Assembly: GCA_023392475.1 (NCBI GenBank)
Contig: JAEVZA010000350.1
Location: 1 to 8,673 of the forward strand
Length of the DNA stretch: 8,673 nucleotides
Reading direction: 5' to 3'
Source of the DNA: Actinomycetes bacterium
Lineage (GTDB): Bacteria; Actinomycetota; Acidimicrobiia; Acidimicrobiales; Microtrichaceae
Within the stretch, counting starts at the first letter, position 1; every line of letters begins with the position of its first letter. A program made the translations under genes and the position numbers. Shown here one piece after another: positions 1 through 5,509 of this stretch. The notes under the pieces are model-generated. The model saw only the letters and a list, made by a program, of their open reading frames with translations. It was not told the DNA's origin and made no database searches.

Positions 1-33
1 GGGGGGGGGCGGGGTCGGGGGGGTCGTGGGGGG
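1..33 (+). repeat. G-run tract (G9, G4, G7, G6), G-quadruplex-capable
   Basis: Four G runs of 9, 4, 7 and 6 bases are separated by 1-4 bases, which fits the canonical G-quadruplex pattern. On the minus strand the tract encodes the Pro/Asp-rich tail of the CcmA-like ATPase. Homopolymers of this length are prone to slippage and to sequencing error, so the reading frame here should be treated with caution. Confidence 0.6.
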
Positions 34-673
34 CGCGGTCTAGGAGGGTGCGGCCAACGACGGTAAGGGCCGGGTGGGCGACGTCACCCGCCCGGTCGAG
101 CTCGTGGGACGCGAACAGCACGGTCGCCCCGACGCCGGCCGCCTCCCGAATGAGGCCGTCGATCACGTCACGGCCACCCGCGTCGAGCCCCGCGTGCGGC
201 TCGTCGAGCAGCCAGAGCTCGGGGCGTCGCGCCACCATCGCGGCGAAGGACACGCGGCGGCGCTGGCCGGCGGACAGCGCGTGCACCGGCAGGTCGTGCA
301 GCCGCGGGGCGACCTCCAGCCGGTCGAGCGCGGCGCGGCCGTCGGCGACGGAGGCGCCGGCCGCACGGGCCCAGAAGTCGACGTTCTCGGTGACCGACAG
401 GTCGTCGTAGAGGAACGTGGCGTGGCCGAGCAGGCCGACCCGGCGCCGGACGCCCCCGCGGTCCCGCGTCAGGTCGACGCCGAGGACGCGGGCCGTGCCC
501 GAGGAGACCGGCGCGAGGCCCGCGCACACCCGCAGCAACGTGGTCTTGCCGGCACCGTTCGGACCACGGAGGAGCACGACCTCACCGGCCCCGACGTCGA
601 GGTCGACGCCCGCCAGGGCGGGGAAGCGGCCGAGCAGTGTGACCGCGGCACGGAGGTGGACGACGGGCTCCAA
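1..673 (-). CDS. ccmA: CcmA-like ABC transporter ATP-binding protein (heme exporter), 3' end cut by window
   Basis: ATPase subunit of an ABC exporter, most like CcmA of the CcmAB heme-export / cytochrome c maturation system, which acts on the cytoplasmic face of the membrane. In the 224 residues visible, Walker A is GPNGAGKTT (37-45), the Q-loop region is GLLGHATFLYDDLSVTEN (80-97), the signature is LSAGQRRRV (133-141), Walker B is LWLLDEPHAGLD (153-164) and the switch His is in ASHE (188-191). The length matches CcmA, so only the tail is missing. The start is uncertain: I chose TTG at 673 because no ATG or GTG occurs in frame between the Walker A region and the divergent promoter. The visible C-terminus is Asp/Pro-rich and encoded by homopolymer G/C runs. 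The CcmA assignment rests on the GHATFLYDDLSV block and the short single-domain length; another single-domain ABC ATPase is possible. A permease (ccmB) would be expected just outside the window. Confidence 0.8.
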   Translation of the reverse strand, partial: MEPVVHLRAAVTLLGRFPALAGVDLDVGAGEVVLLRGPNGAGKTTLLRVCAGLAPVSSGTARVLGVDLTRDRGGVRRRVGLLGHATFLYDDLSVTENVDFWARAAGASVADGRAALDRLEVAPRLHDLPVHALSAGQRRRVSFAAMVARRPELWLLDEPHAGLDAGGRDVIDGLIREAAGVGATVLFASHELDRAGDVAHPALTVVGRTLLDRAPHDPPDPAPP

Positions 674-752
674 CGGGGAACGGGACCTTGCTGCAGAGGA
701 TCCCCCGGACGGGATCCGTGGGGCCGACCGGAGCGGTCGACGGGGTGAGCAA

Positions 753-796
753 ACGGTACCGGCTGGCCCCGACCCACGGCCAAGCGCCGGTACCGT
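753..796. promoter_or_regulatory. Divergent promoter region with 11-bp inverted repeat carrying a TACCGT box on each strand
   Basis: ACGGTACCGGC at 753-763 is repeated as its exact reverse complement GCCGGTACCGT at 786-796, with 22 bases between. The outer ends give TACCGT reading outward on both strands: 791-796 toward the sortase and 758-753 toward the CcmA-like gene. TACCGT fits the actinobacterial -10 pattern TAnnnT. On the plus strand it lies 7 bases before an in-frame GTG (804) and 10 before ATG 807. No convincing -35 box is seen. Each arm also contains the palindrome CGGTACCG, so a dimeric regulator could bind both promoters. The geometry is seen directly; promoter function is inference. 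Confidence 0.45.
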
Positions 797-806
797 GACG
801 TGCGTG

Positions 807-1748
807 ATGTCACGAGTCCTCGGCTTCATCGGCCGGACGCTGATCGTCGCGGGGCTCTTCATCCTCGGGTTCGTCGGCTACCAGCTGTGGGGCACGAGCA
901 TCGAGGAGGGTCGGAACCAGGGTGATCTCACCCACTCCCTCGCCGAGCACGTGGACAGCAAGCAGACCGACGTGAACCCCGCGACGGTCGACGTCAACGG
1001 GCTCGCCAAGGCCCTCAGCCGCGTCGATCCCGCGACCGCGCCGCCCAGCGCCGAGCCGGCCGACGGCCAGCCCGTCGGCATCATCGAGATCCCGAAGATC
1101 GGCCTCGAGCGCGTGATCGTGCAGGGCGTGTCCAAGGCGGACCTCAAGAAGGGCCCCGGCCACTACCCCGGCACGCCGCTGCCCGGGCAGGCCGGCAACT
1201 CGGGCATCGCCGGGCACCGCACCACCTACGGCGCGCCGTTCAACCGGATCGACGAGCTGTCGCCCGGCGACCAGGTCCTGATCACGACCCCCCAGGGGCG
1301 GTTCACCTACAAGGTCATCCCGGGGCCCGGCTCGGACCAGGCGCCGTACGTGGTGAAGCCCACCGACGTGTCGGTCCTCCTCGACAAGGGCGACAACCGC
1401 ATCACGCTCACGGCCTGCCACCCGAAGTACTCGGCGAAGCAGCGGATCATCGTGAACGCGGTGCTGTCCTCCGAGCCCGCCGCGGCCGCGCCCGTGTCGA
1501 CATCGGCGTCGTCGAGCAAGCCGAAGGTCGTCCAGGCCGCGCAGCTCGACGAGGGCCTCGGCGGGGACACCTCGGCGCTGCCGGTCGCCATCGCGTTCGT
1601 CGCCGCGGCGCTCGTGGTGGGCCTGCTCGCCTGGTTCCTCGGCCGGCGTGGGCACAAGTGGCTCCTGTACGCGCTCGCCACACCGATCGTGCTGGCGCTG
1701 GTCTGGGGCAGCTACGTGTACCTCGACCGGTACCTGCCGTCGCTGTGA
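807..1748 (+). CDS. Class E-like sortase (transpeptidase) with N- and C-terminal membrane segments
   Basis: Membrane-bound cysteine transpeptidase, 313 aa. Sortases cleave a C-terminal sorting motif and join the substrate to the cell wall, or polymerise pilins, outside the membrane. Residues 10-29 are an N-terminal membrane segment. The catalytic core runs from about 90 to 220: GIAGHRTTYG places the catalytic His at 137, TLTACHP the catalytic Cys at 204, and KQRIIV the transition-state Arg at 213. TLTAC differs slightly from the TLTTC usual in class E. A Ser/Ala/Lys linker (about 222-256) is followed by two more hydrophobic segments (258-279 and 285-302), so the C-terminus is also anchored, as in class C and some class E enzymes. 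ATG 807 is chosen; in-frame GTG 804 would fit a leaderless start 7 bases after TACCGT. No substrate with a sorting signal is in the window. It is translationally coupled to the next gene. Confidence 0.9.
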   Translation: MSRVLGFIGRTLIVAGLFILGFVGYQLWGTSIEEGRNQGDLTHSLAEHVDSKQTDVNPATVDVNGLAKALSRVDPATAPPSAEPADGQPVGIIEIPKIGLERVIVQGVSKADLKKGPGHYPGTPLPGQAGNSGIAGHRTTYGAPFNRIDELSPGDQVLITTPQGRFTYKVIPGPGSDQAPYVVKPTDVSVLLDKGDNRITLTACHPKYSAKQRIIVNAVLSSEPAAAAPVSTSASSSKPKVVQAAQLDEGLGGDTSALPVAIAFVAAALVVGLLAWFLGRRGHKWLLYALATPIVLALVWGSYVYLDRYLPSL

Positions 1749-2299
1749 TCCGTCGTCAGCGCTCCGCGGCCGCGGCCGCGCCGGCCGTCGGCGGCATCGT
1801 GCTCACGGTCCTGCTCGTGGCCGGCTGCTCGTCGGGCGAGCGCGCCTCGTCGACCACGACGACCGCGGAGCGCACGACGACCACCGCCACCTCCGGACCG
1901 CCTGCGGGCGCGACCGAGCAGGGGTTGCGGTCGCTCGACGCCGGGCAGTGCTTCGACCTCCCGAAGGACGACCCGGAGGCCGACGACAAGGCCGTCTGGG
2001 TGGTCGGGTGCGGGGACCCGCACACGCACGAGGTGTACGACGTCGTCCGCTACGACGGGCCCGTGCTGCGGGGCGGCGGCTACGCCGGGACGGCGGCCGT
2101 CCAGGACTGGGCGGAGCAGGCGTGCTTCGGCCGCTTCGAGGCGTTCGTCGGGATCCCGTGGACGCGCTCGTCGCTCGAGATCGAGACGTGGTGGCCGTCG
2201 GAGGAGTCGTGGGGTCGGGCCGACCGGACCGTCCTCTGCACCGTGTTCCCCGAGACCGGGAGCACGACCACCGGCACCGAGCGCGGAACGGCGCGCTGA
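1745..2299 (+). CDS. Septum_form-like secreted lipoprotein
   Basis: Predicted exported lipoprotein of 184 aa. A basic N-terminus (MIRRQR) and hydrophobic segment lead to the lipobox LVAGC, with Cys28 as the lipidation site. A Ser/Thr-rich linker (about 35-55) follows, then a globular domain with four cysteines (69, 89, 127, 165) that could form two disulfides. The blocks GQCFDLP, CGDPHTHEVYDVV, CFGRFEAFVGIPW and SWGRADRTVLCTV match my recollection of the actinobacterial Septum_form family (PF13845); despite the name, a direct role in septation is not established here. GTG 1745 overlaps the sortase stop (GTGA), which fixes the start and implies coupled translation. The sortase may act in the same envelope process, but this protein has no LPxTG-like motif and so is not obviously its substrate. 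The start fits well because it puts the lipobox at the expected distance. Confidence 0.82.
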   Translation: MIRRQRSAAAAAPAVGGIVLTVLLVAGCSSGERASSTTTTAERTTTTATSGPPAGATEQGLRSLDAGQCFDLPKDDPEADDKAVWVVGCGDPHTHEVYDVVRYDGPVLRGGGYAGTAAVQDWAEQACFGRFEAFVGIPWTRSSLEIETWWPSEESWGRADRTVLCTVFPETGSTTTGTERGTAR

Positions 2300-2306
2300 G
2301 CCTGCT

Positions 2307-2363
2307 CGTCCCTCCCCCGTTCCGTTCGTCCCCCGTTTCCGTCCCTCCCCCGTTCTGTTCGTC
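2307..2363. repeat. 24-bp imperfect direct repeat, two copies
   Basis: Copies lie at 2307-2330 and 2340-2363, 33 bases apart, and differ at a single base (C against T in the GTTCxGTTCG part). The 9 bases between them (CCCCGTTTC) look like a fragment of the same unit. The unit is pyrimidine-rich on the plus strand (CCTCCCCCGTT core). It sits in the gap between convergent genes. No function is recognised; a duplicated terminator-like or protein-binding element is possible. Confidence 0.75.
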
Positions 2364-2365
2364 GA

Positions 2366-2385
2366 GGCCGTCGACCGTGACGGCT
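2366..2385. terminator. Possible bidirectional terminator hairpin between convergent genes
   Basis: GCCGTC (2367-2372) and GACGGC (2379-2384) form a 6-bp stem, extended by one G-T pair, with the loop GACCGT. It lies between the stops of two converging genes. There is no U-run on either side, so intrinsic termination is only possible, as is common for GC-rich actinobacterial hairpins. Confidence 0.3.
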
Positions 2386-2414
2386 GGGACGAGCAGCACG
2401 ATGGTCGTGGGGTG

Positions 2415-3188
2415 TCAGCGGCCGCGGAACTCGGGTGGGCGGCGGTCGCCGAAGGCGCGCCGGCCCTCGACGAGGTCGTCGGACGCCCAGGCCGCCTCGA
2501 ACGCCGCGAGGTAGGCGGCCTCCGGGTCGATCTGGCCGGCCGGTCGCTCGAGCAGGTCGAGGCCGAGCTTCGAGCCGGCCAGCGAGAGCGGGGCGAGCGC
2601 GGCGATGCCCGTGGCGAGCTCGTCCGCCGCGGCGAGCACCGATGCCCCGGGGCCGGCCTCGCCCGGCTCGACGAGCCGATGGACGAGCCCGACCTCGTGC
2701 GCACGGGTCGCGCCGACGGGTTCGGCGGTGAGCATCATCCAGCGGGCGGTCGAGTGGCCGGCGAGGAGGGCCAGCCGCTGGACGGTCCAGTGGTCGACCA
2801 TCAGGCCGAGCTTGGCGACGGGCACCGCGAACCGGGCGTCGGGGGTGGCGAGGCGGAGGTCGCACGACAGCGCGAGCTGCGTACCCAGGCCCATGCACGC
2901 GCCGGCGATCGCGGCGACTGTCGGGAACGGCAGCGCGGCGAGGTCGTCGAGCGCGGTGCGGAGGAGCCGGGTGAACGAGAGGTCCTCGAGCTCCTTGAGG
3001 TCGGCGCCGGCGCAGAACTGGTCCTCGTCGCCCGTGACGACGAGCGCCCGGAGGTCGTCGGTGGCGGCGCGCCGGACGCCGTCGTGCAGCTCCTCGAGCG
3101 CCTGGTGGTTGAGGGCGTTGCGACGGTCGGGGCGCGAGATGGTGAGGCGCCCGACGCGGCCGTCGAGCCCGTACGAGACGATCGCCAC
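2415..3188 (-). CDS. EchA6-like enoyl-CoA hydratase/isomerase family protein lacking catalytic glutamates
   Basis: Crotonase-fold acyl-CoA-binding protein, 257 aa. The oxyanion-hole and CoA-binding blocks are present: RPDRRNALN (19-27), FCAGADLKEL (58-67) and GACMGLGTQLALSCDLRLA (97-114). Where hydratases have Glu in the PEI motif this protein has Val124 (AVPVAKLG), and where they have the second Glu it has Trp150 (TARWMML), so hydration by the usual mechanism is unlikely. The block KLGLMVDHWTVQRL (126-139) followed by LAGHSTAR closely resembles, from memory, the matching part of Mycobacterium EchA6, a non-catalytic acyl-CoA carrier for mycolate synthesis. Start is GTG 3188, five bases after the stop of the biotin carrier gene, so it is the last gene of the carboxylase operon. 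In M. tuberculosis echA6 also lies beside a carboxyltransferase gene (accD3). The family is certain; the EchA6-like role is inference. Confidence 0.88.
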   Translation of the reverse strand: MAIVSYGLDGRVGRLTISRPDRRNALNHQALEELHDGVRRAATDDLRALVVTGDEDQFCAGADLKELEDLSFTRLLRTALDDLAALPFPTVAAIAGACMGLGTQLALSCDLRLATPDARFAVPVAKLGLMVDHWTVQRLALLAGHSTARWMMLTAEPVGATRAHEVGLVHRLVEPGEAGPGASVLAAADELATGIAALAPLSLAGSKLGLDLLERPAGQIDPEAAYLAAFEAAWASDDLVEGRRAFGDRRPPEFRGR

Positions 3189-3193
3189 GGCGC

Positions 3194-3415
3194 TCAGATC
3201 TCGTCGATCACGCAGATGAGGTCGCCCTCGACCACCTGGTCGTCGGGTGAGACCGCCACCTCGCGGACGGTGCCGCCCACCGAGGCCACCACCGGGATCT
3301 CCATCTTCATGGACTCGAGGATCGCCAGCTCGTCGCCCTCGGCGACGGTCTGACCCACCTCGGCCGGCACCTGCCAGACGTTGGCGGTGATCTCGGCCCG
3401 GATCTCGGTGCTCAC
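3194..3415 (-). CDS. Small biotin carboxyl carrier protein (biotin/lipoyl-attachment domain)
   Basis: Free-standing biotinyl domain of 73 aa that carries carboxybiotin between a biotin carboxylase and a carboxyltransferase. The biotinylation motif is ESMKMEIPV (34-42) with Lys37 as the acceptor. The surrounding hammerhead fold is recognisable: GQTVAEGDELAILESMKM, then GGTVREVAVSPDDQVVEGDLICVI (47-70). It is only the domain itself, without the Pro/Ala-rich N-terminal part of AccB-type carriers. Its GTG start overlaps the stop of the membrane protein gene upstream (GTGA), and the EchA6-like gene begins five bases after its own stop, so the three are cotranscribed and coupled. The obvious partner is the carboxyltransferase one gene further upstream. 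No biotin carboxylase is encoded in the window. Confidence 0.92.
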   Translation of the reverse strand: MSTEIRAEITANVWQVPAEVGQTVAEGDELAILESMKMEIPVVASVGGTVREVAVSPDDQVVEGDLICVIDEI

Positions 3416-3813
3416 GGGAAGCCCGGCTTCCAGATCATGAGGTACAGCGCGACGACGAGGCACAGGTGCAGGCCCCCCGTGAGGCCCGGGACCGCCTTCG
3501 CCTTGCCGTGCTGCCACGCCCGGGCGATGAGGTACTGCAGGACGATGGCGACGATCACGACGAGCATCGCGATCGAGACCCACGTCTGCGAGAACTTGAA
3601 GAGGTCGTCGCTCGTGCCGATCGCGCCCATGGCCGCGATCCAGCCGATCACCAGCGCCGGGAGCTGGATGTAGAGGTTCGCCTTGGCGAAGACCTCGTCG
3701 CTGATGTTGCCGGCCCTCGCGAGCATCGGCTGGACGAAGTTGCCCCCGAACGCCACGAACATCGCGATGACGTGGACGAGCAGCAGGATCCTGAACCCGG
3801 TCGAATCCACCAT
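3412..3813 (-). CDS. Small four-helix integral membrane protein, unrecognised family
   Basis: Membrane protein of 133 aa with about four transmembrane segments (roughly 8-30, 48-66, 77-98 and 112-128). TM1 has a His followed by a Gly pair (LLVHVIAMFVAFGG) and TM4 has another His (GGLHLCLVVALYLM). This recalls DUF2269/CopD-like small membrane proteins that bind heme or metal, but I do not recognise the family with confidence. The start is ATG 3813: it lies 7 bases after a TAGGGT box, giving a leaderless mRNA, and puts TM1 at the N-terminus. The stop overlaps the GTG of the biotin carrier gene. Position between the carboxyltransferase (88-base gap) and its biotin carrier suggests a link to the carboxylase. 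It is far too small to be the multi-spanning beta subunit of sodium-pumping decarboxylases, and it has no such motif. Confidence 0.85.
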   Translation of the reverse strand: MVDSTGFRILLLVHVIAMFVAFGGNFVQPMLARAGNISDEVFAKANLYIQLPALVIGWIAAMGAIGTSDDLFKFSQTWVSIAMLVVIVAIVLQYLIARAWQHGKAKAVPGLTGGLHLCLVVALYLMIWKPGFP

Positions 3814-3820
3814 GCTCGGC

Positions 3821-3840
3821 ACCCTAGACCGACGCGTCGG
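3821..3840 (-). promoter_or_regulatory. Leaderless promoter with perfect 12-bp palindromic operator candidate
   Basis: On the minus strand, TAGGGT (3826-3821) fits the -10 pattern TAnnnT and ends 7 bases before ATG 3813, so transcription would start at the A of the ATG. Directly upstream, in what would be the -10/-35 spacer, is the perfect palindrome CCGACGCGTCGG (3829-3840), well placed for a repressor. No clear -35 box is seen. This would let the membrane protein, biotin carrier and EchA6-like genes be expressed separately from the carboxyltransferase. Confidence 0.5.
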
Positions 3841-3901
3841 CCGGATCGTGCTCCTCGGCCGGCCCGCGGCGCGCACCTCGGCGCGGCGAGCGCCGCAGCG
3901 G

Positions 3902-5509
3902 TCAGACCGGCAGCACGCCGTGCTTGCGCCAGGGCCGCTGGACGGTCTTGGTGCGCGACACCTCGAGGCCCCGCCAGATCGCGAGTCGCGTCTCGGCGGG
4001 GTCGATGACGTCGTCGACCATGGCGTGGCCCGCGGCGACGTACGGGTCGATGTTCCGGCGGAACTCGTCGGCGAGGCGGATGCGCTCGGCGTCGAGCTCC
4101 TTGCCCTCGAAGTCGGCGAGGTGCTTGCGCATCGTGATGTTGACCATGCCCTCGGGCCCCATGACCGCGATCTCGGCGGCGGGCCAGATGGCGAGGTAGT
4201 CGGCCTCGTACGACAGGCCGTTCATCACGAAGTAGCCGGCGCCGTAGCTCTTGCGGACGACGATCGACACCTTCGGGACCGTCGCCTCGGAGATGGCGAA
4301 CAGCATCTTGGCGCCGTGGCGGATGATCCCCTGCTTCTCGACCGCGGTGCCGACGACGAAGCCGGGCACGTCGTGCAGGAACACGAGCGGGATGCCGAAC
4401 GCGTCGCAGAGCCAGACGAAGCGGGCGGCCTTGTCGGCGGCGTTCACGTCGAGCGCTCCGCCGAGCACCATCGGGTTGGAGGCGACGATGCCGATCGGGC
4501 GACCGCCGATCCGTGCCAGCCCCGTGACGATGTTGCGGGCCCACGCGCCCTTCATCTCGAAGAAGTCCGGTTCGCCCGAGCCGTCGTGGTCGACGACCGT
4601 GGCGATGACCTTGTGCATGTCGTACGCGCGGCGGGGAGCGGTCGGGACGATGCCGTAGAGCTCCTCGCAGCGGCGGTCGACGGGGTCGTCGGTGGCGCCC
4701 GCCGGCGGGTCCTCGGTGTTGTTCGACGGGAAGTACGAGAGGTAGCGGCGCACGGTGTGCAGGCACGCCTCGTCGTCGGGCACCTCGAGGTCGGCGACGC
4801 CCGACACCTTGGTGTGGACCTCGGAGCCACCCATCTCCTCCTCGGTCACGTCCTCGCCGGTGGCGGCCTTGACGAGGTGCCGGCCCGCCAGCGCCATCGA
4901 CGACGTGCCCTTCACCATCGGCACGAAGTCGGCGAGGGCCGGGATGTAGGCGGTGCCGGCGGCGCAGTGGCCGACCATGGCCGCGACCTGCGGCACGACG
5001 CCCGACAGCGTGACCTGCTCGCGGAACAGCGCGCCGTTCCCGGCGAACGTGGAGCCGGCGTCGGACGTGATGCGTGCACCGGCCGAGTCGAGCAGCCAGA
5101 TGACGGGGATGCGCTGGCGGAGGGCGAGCTCGCGCATGCGGGTGACCTTGAACTCGTTCACCCTGCCCATCGATCCGGCCTGCACGGTGAAGTCGTACGC
5201 GCAGACGGCCACGCGGCGGCCGTCGATCGCGCCGATGCCCGTGACGCAGCCGTCGGCGGCGAAGTGGCCCTTGTCGGCGAGGCTCGGGTCCATGTGGTCG
5301 GCGAGCATCCCGTACTCGACGAAGGTGCCCGGATCGAGGAGCGCGTCGAGGCGCTCGCGGACCGGCCACTTGCCCAAGGACCGCTGGCGCTCGACGCGAT
5401 CGGGGCCGCCCATCTCGAGCGCCTGCTCGCGGCGGGCGCGGAGGTCCGCCACGAGCGGCCCCCAGTCGTAGCGCTCGTCGACCGGCTGGTCCTTCGCCTC
5501 GTCCGTCAC
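3902..5509 (-). CDS. Acyl-CoA carboxylase carboxyltransferase (beta) subunit
   Basis: Transfers CO2 from carboxybiotin to an acyl-CoA. It is 535 aa, the usual size for PccB/AccD-type subunits that fuse N- and C-terminal crotonase-like halves. The N-half shows KGHFAADGCVTGIG (80-93), LLDSAGARI (139-147), GTAYIPALADFVPMVKGTSSMALAG (185-209) and GGSEVHTKVSGVAD (227-240). The C-half shows HDVPGFVVGT (379-388), GIIRHGAKMLFA (394-405), VPKVSIVVRKSYGAGYFVMNG (411-431) and EIAVMGPEGMVNI (446-458). The pocket after VPGF reads VVGTAVEKQ rather than the GTDQE of propionyl-CoA enzymes, so the substrate cannot be read off; a longer or branched acyl-CoA is possible. GTG 5509 is chosen because GAGGGGG (5522-5516) lies 6 bases upstream and the protein then has family length. 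The same frame stays open upstream into a wHTH-like domain. The biotin carrier is two genes downstream. Confidence 0.9.
   Translation of the reverse strand: MTDEAKDQPVDERYDWGPLVADLRARREQALEMGGPDRVERQRSLGKWPVRERLDALLDPGTFVEYGMLADHMDPSLADKGHFAADGCVTGIGAIDGRRVAVCAYDFTVQAGSMGRVNEFKVTRMRELALRQRIPVIWLLDSAGARITSDAGSTFAGNGALFREQVTLSGVVPQVAAMVGHCAAGTAYIPALADFVPMVKGTSSMALAGRHLVKAATGEDVTEEEMGGSEVHTKVSGVADLEVPDDEACLHTVRRYLSYFPSNNTEDPPAGATDDPVDRRCEELYGIVPTAPRRAYDMHKVIATVVDHDGSGEPDFFEMKGAWARNIVTGLARIGGRPIGIVASNPMVLGGALDVNAADKAARFVWLCDAFGIPLVFLHDVPGFVVGTAVEKQGIIRHGAKMLFAISEATVPKVSIVVRKSYGAGYFVMNGLSYEADYLAIWPAAEIAVMGPEGMVNITMRKHLADFEGKELDAERIRLADEFRRNIDPYVAAGHAMVDDVIDPAETRLAIWRGLEVSRTKTVQRPWRKHGVLPV

Noticed and set aside
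2412..3353. Plus-strand open frame of 313 codons opposite the EchA6-like and biotin carrier genes
   Set aside because: Arg/Gly/Glu-rich translation without domains; the minus-strand genes explain the codon pattern.
3412..3813. Beta or gamma subunit of a sodium-pumping decarboxylase
   Set aside because: The protein is only 133 aa with four segments and has none of the expected beta-subunit motifs; OadG-like proteins have a single membrane segment.
3412..3876. Upstream ATG start for the membrane protein (154 aa)
   Set aside because: The extra 21 residues are Arg/Pro-rich and run across the -10 box and palindrome; ATG 3813 fits a leaderless start.
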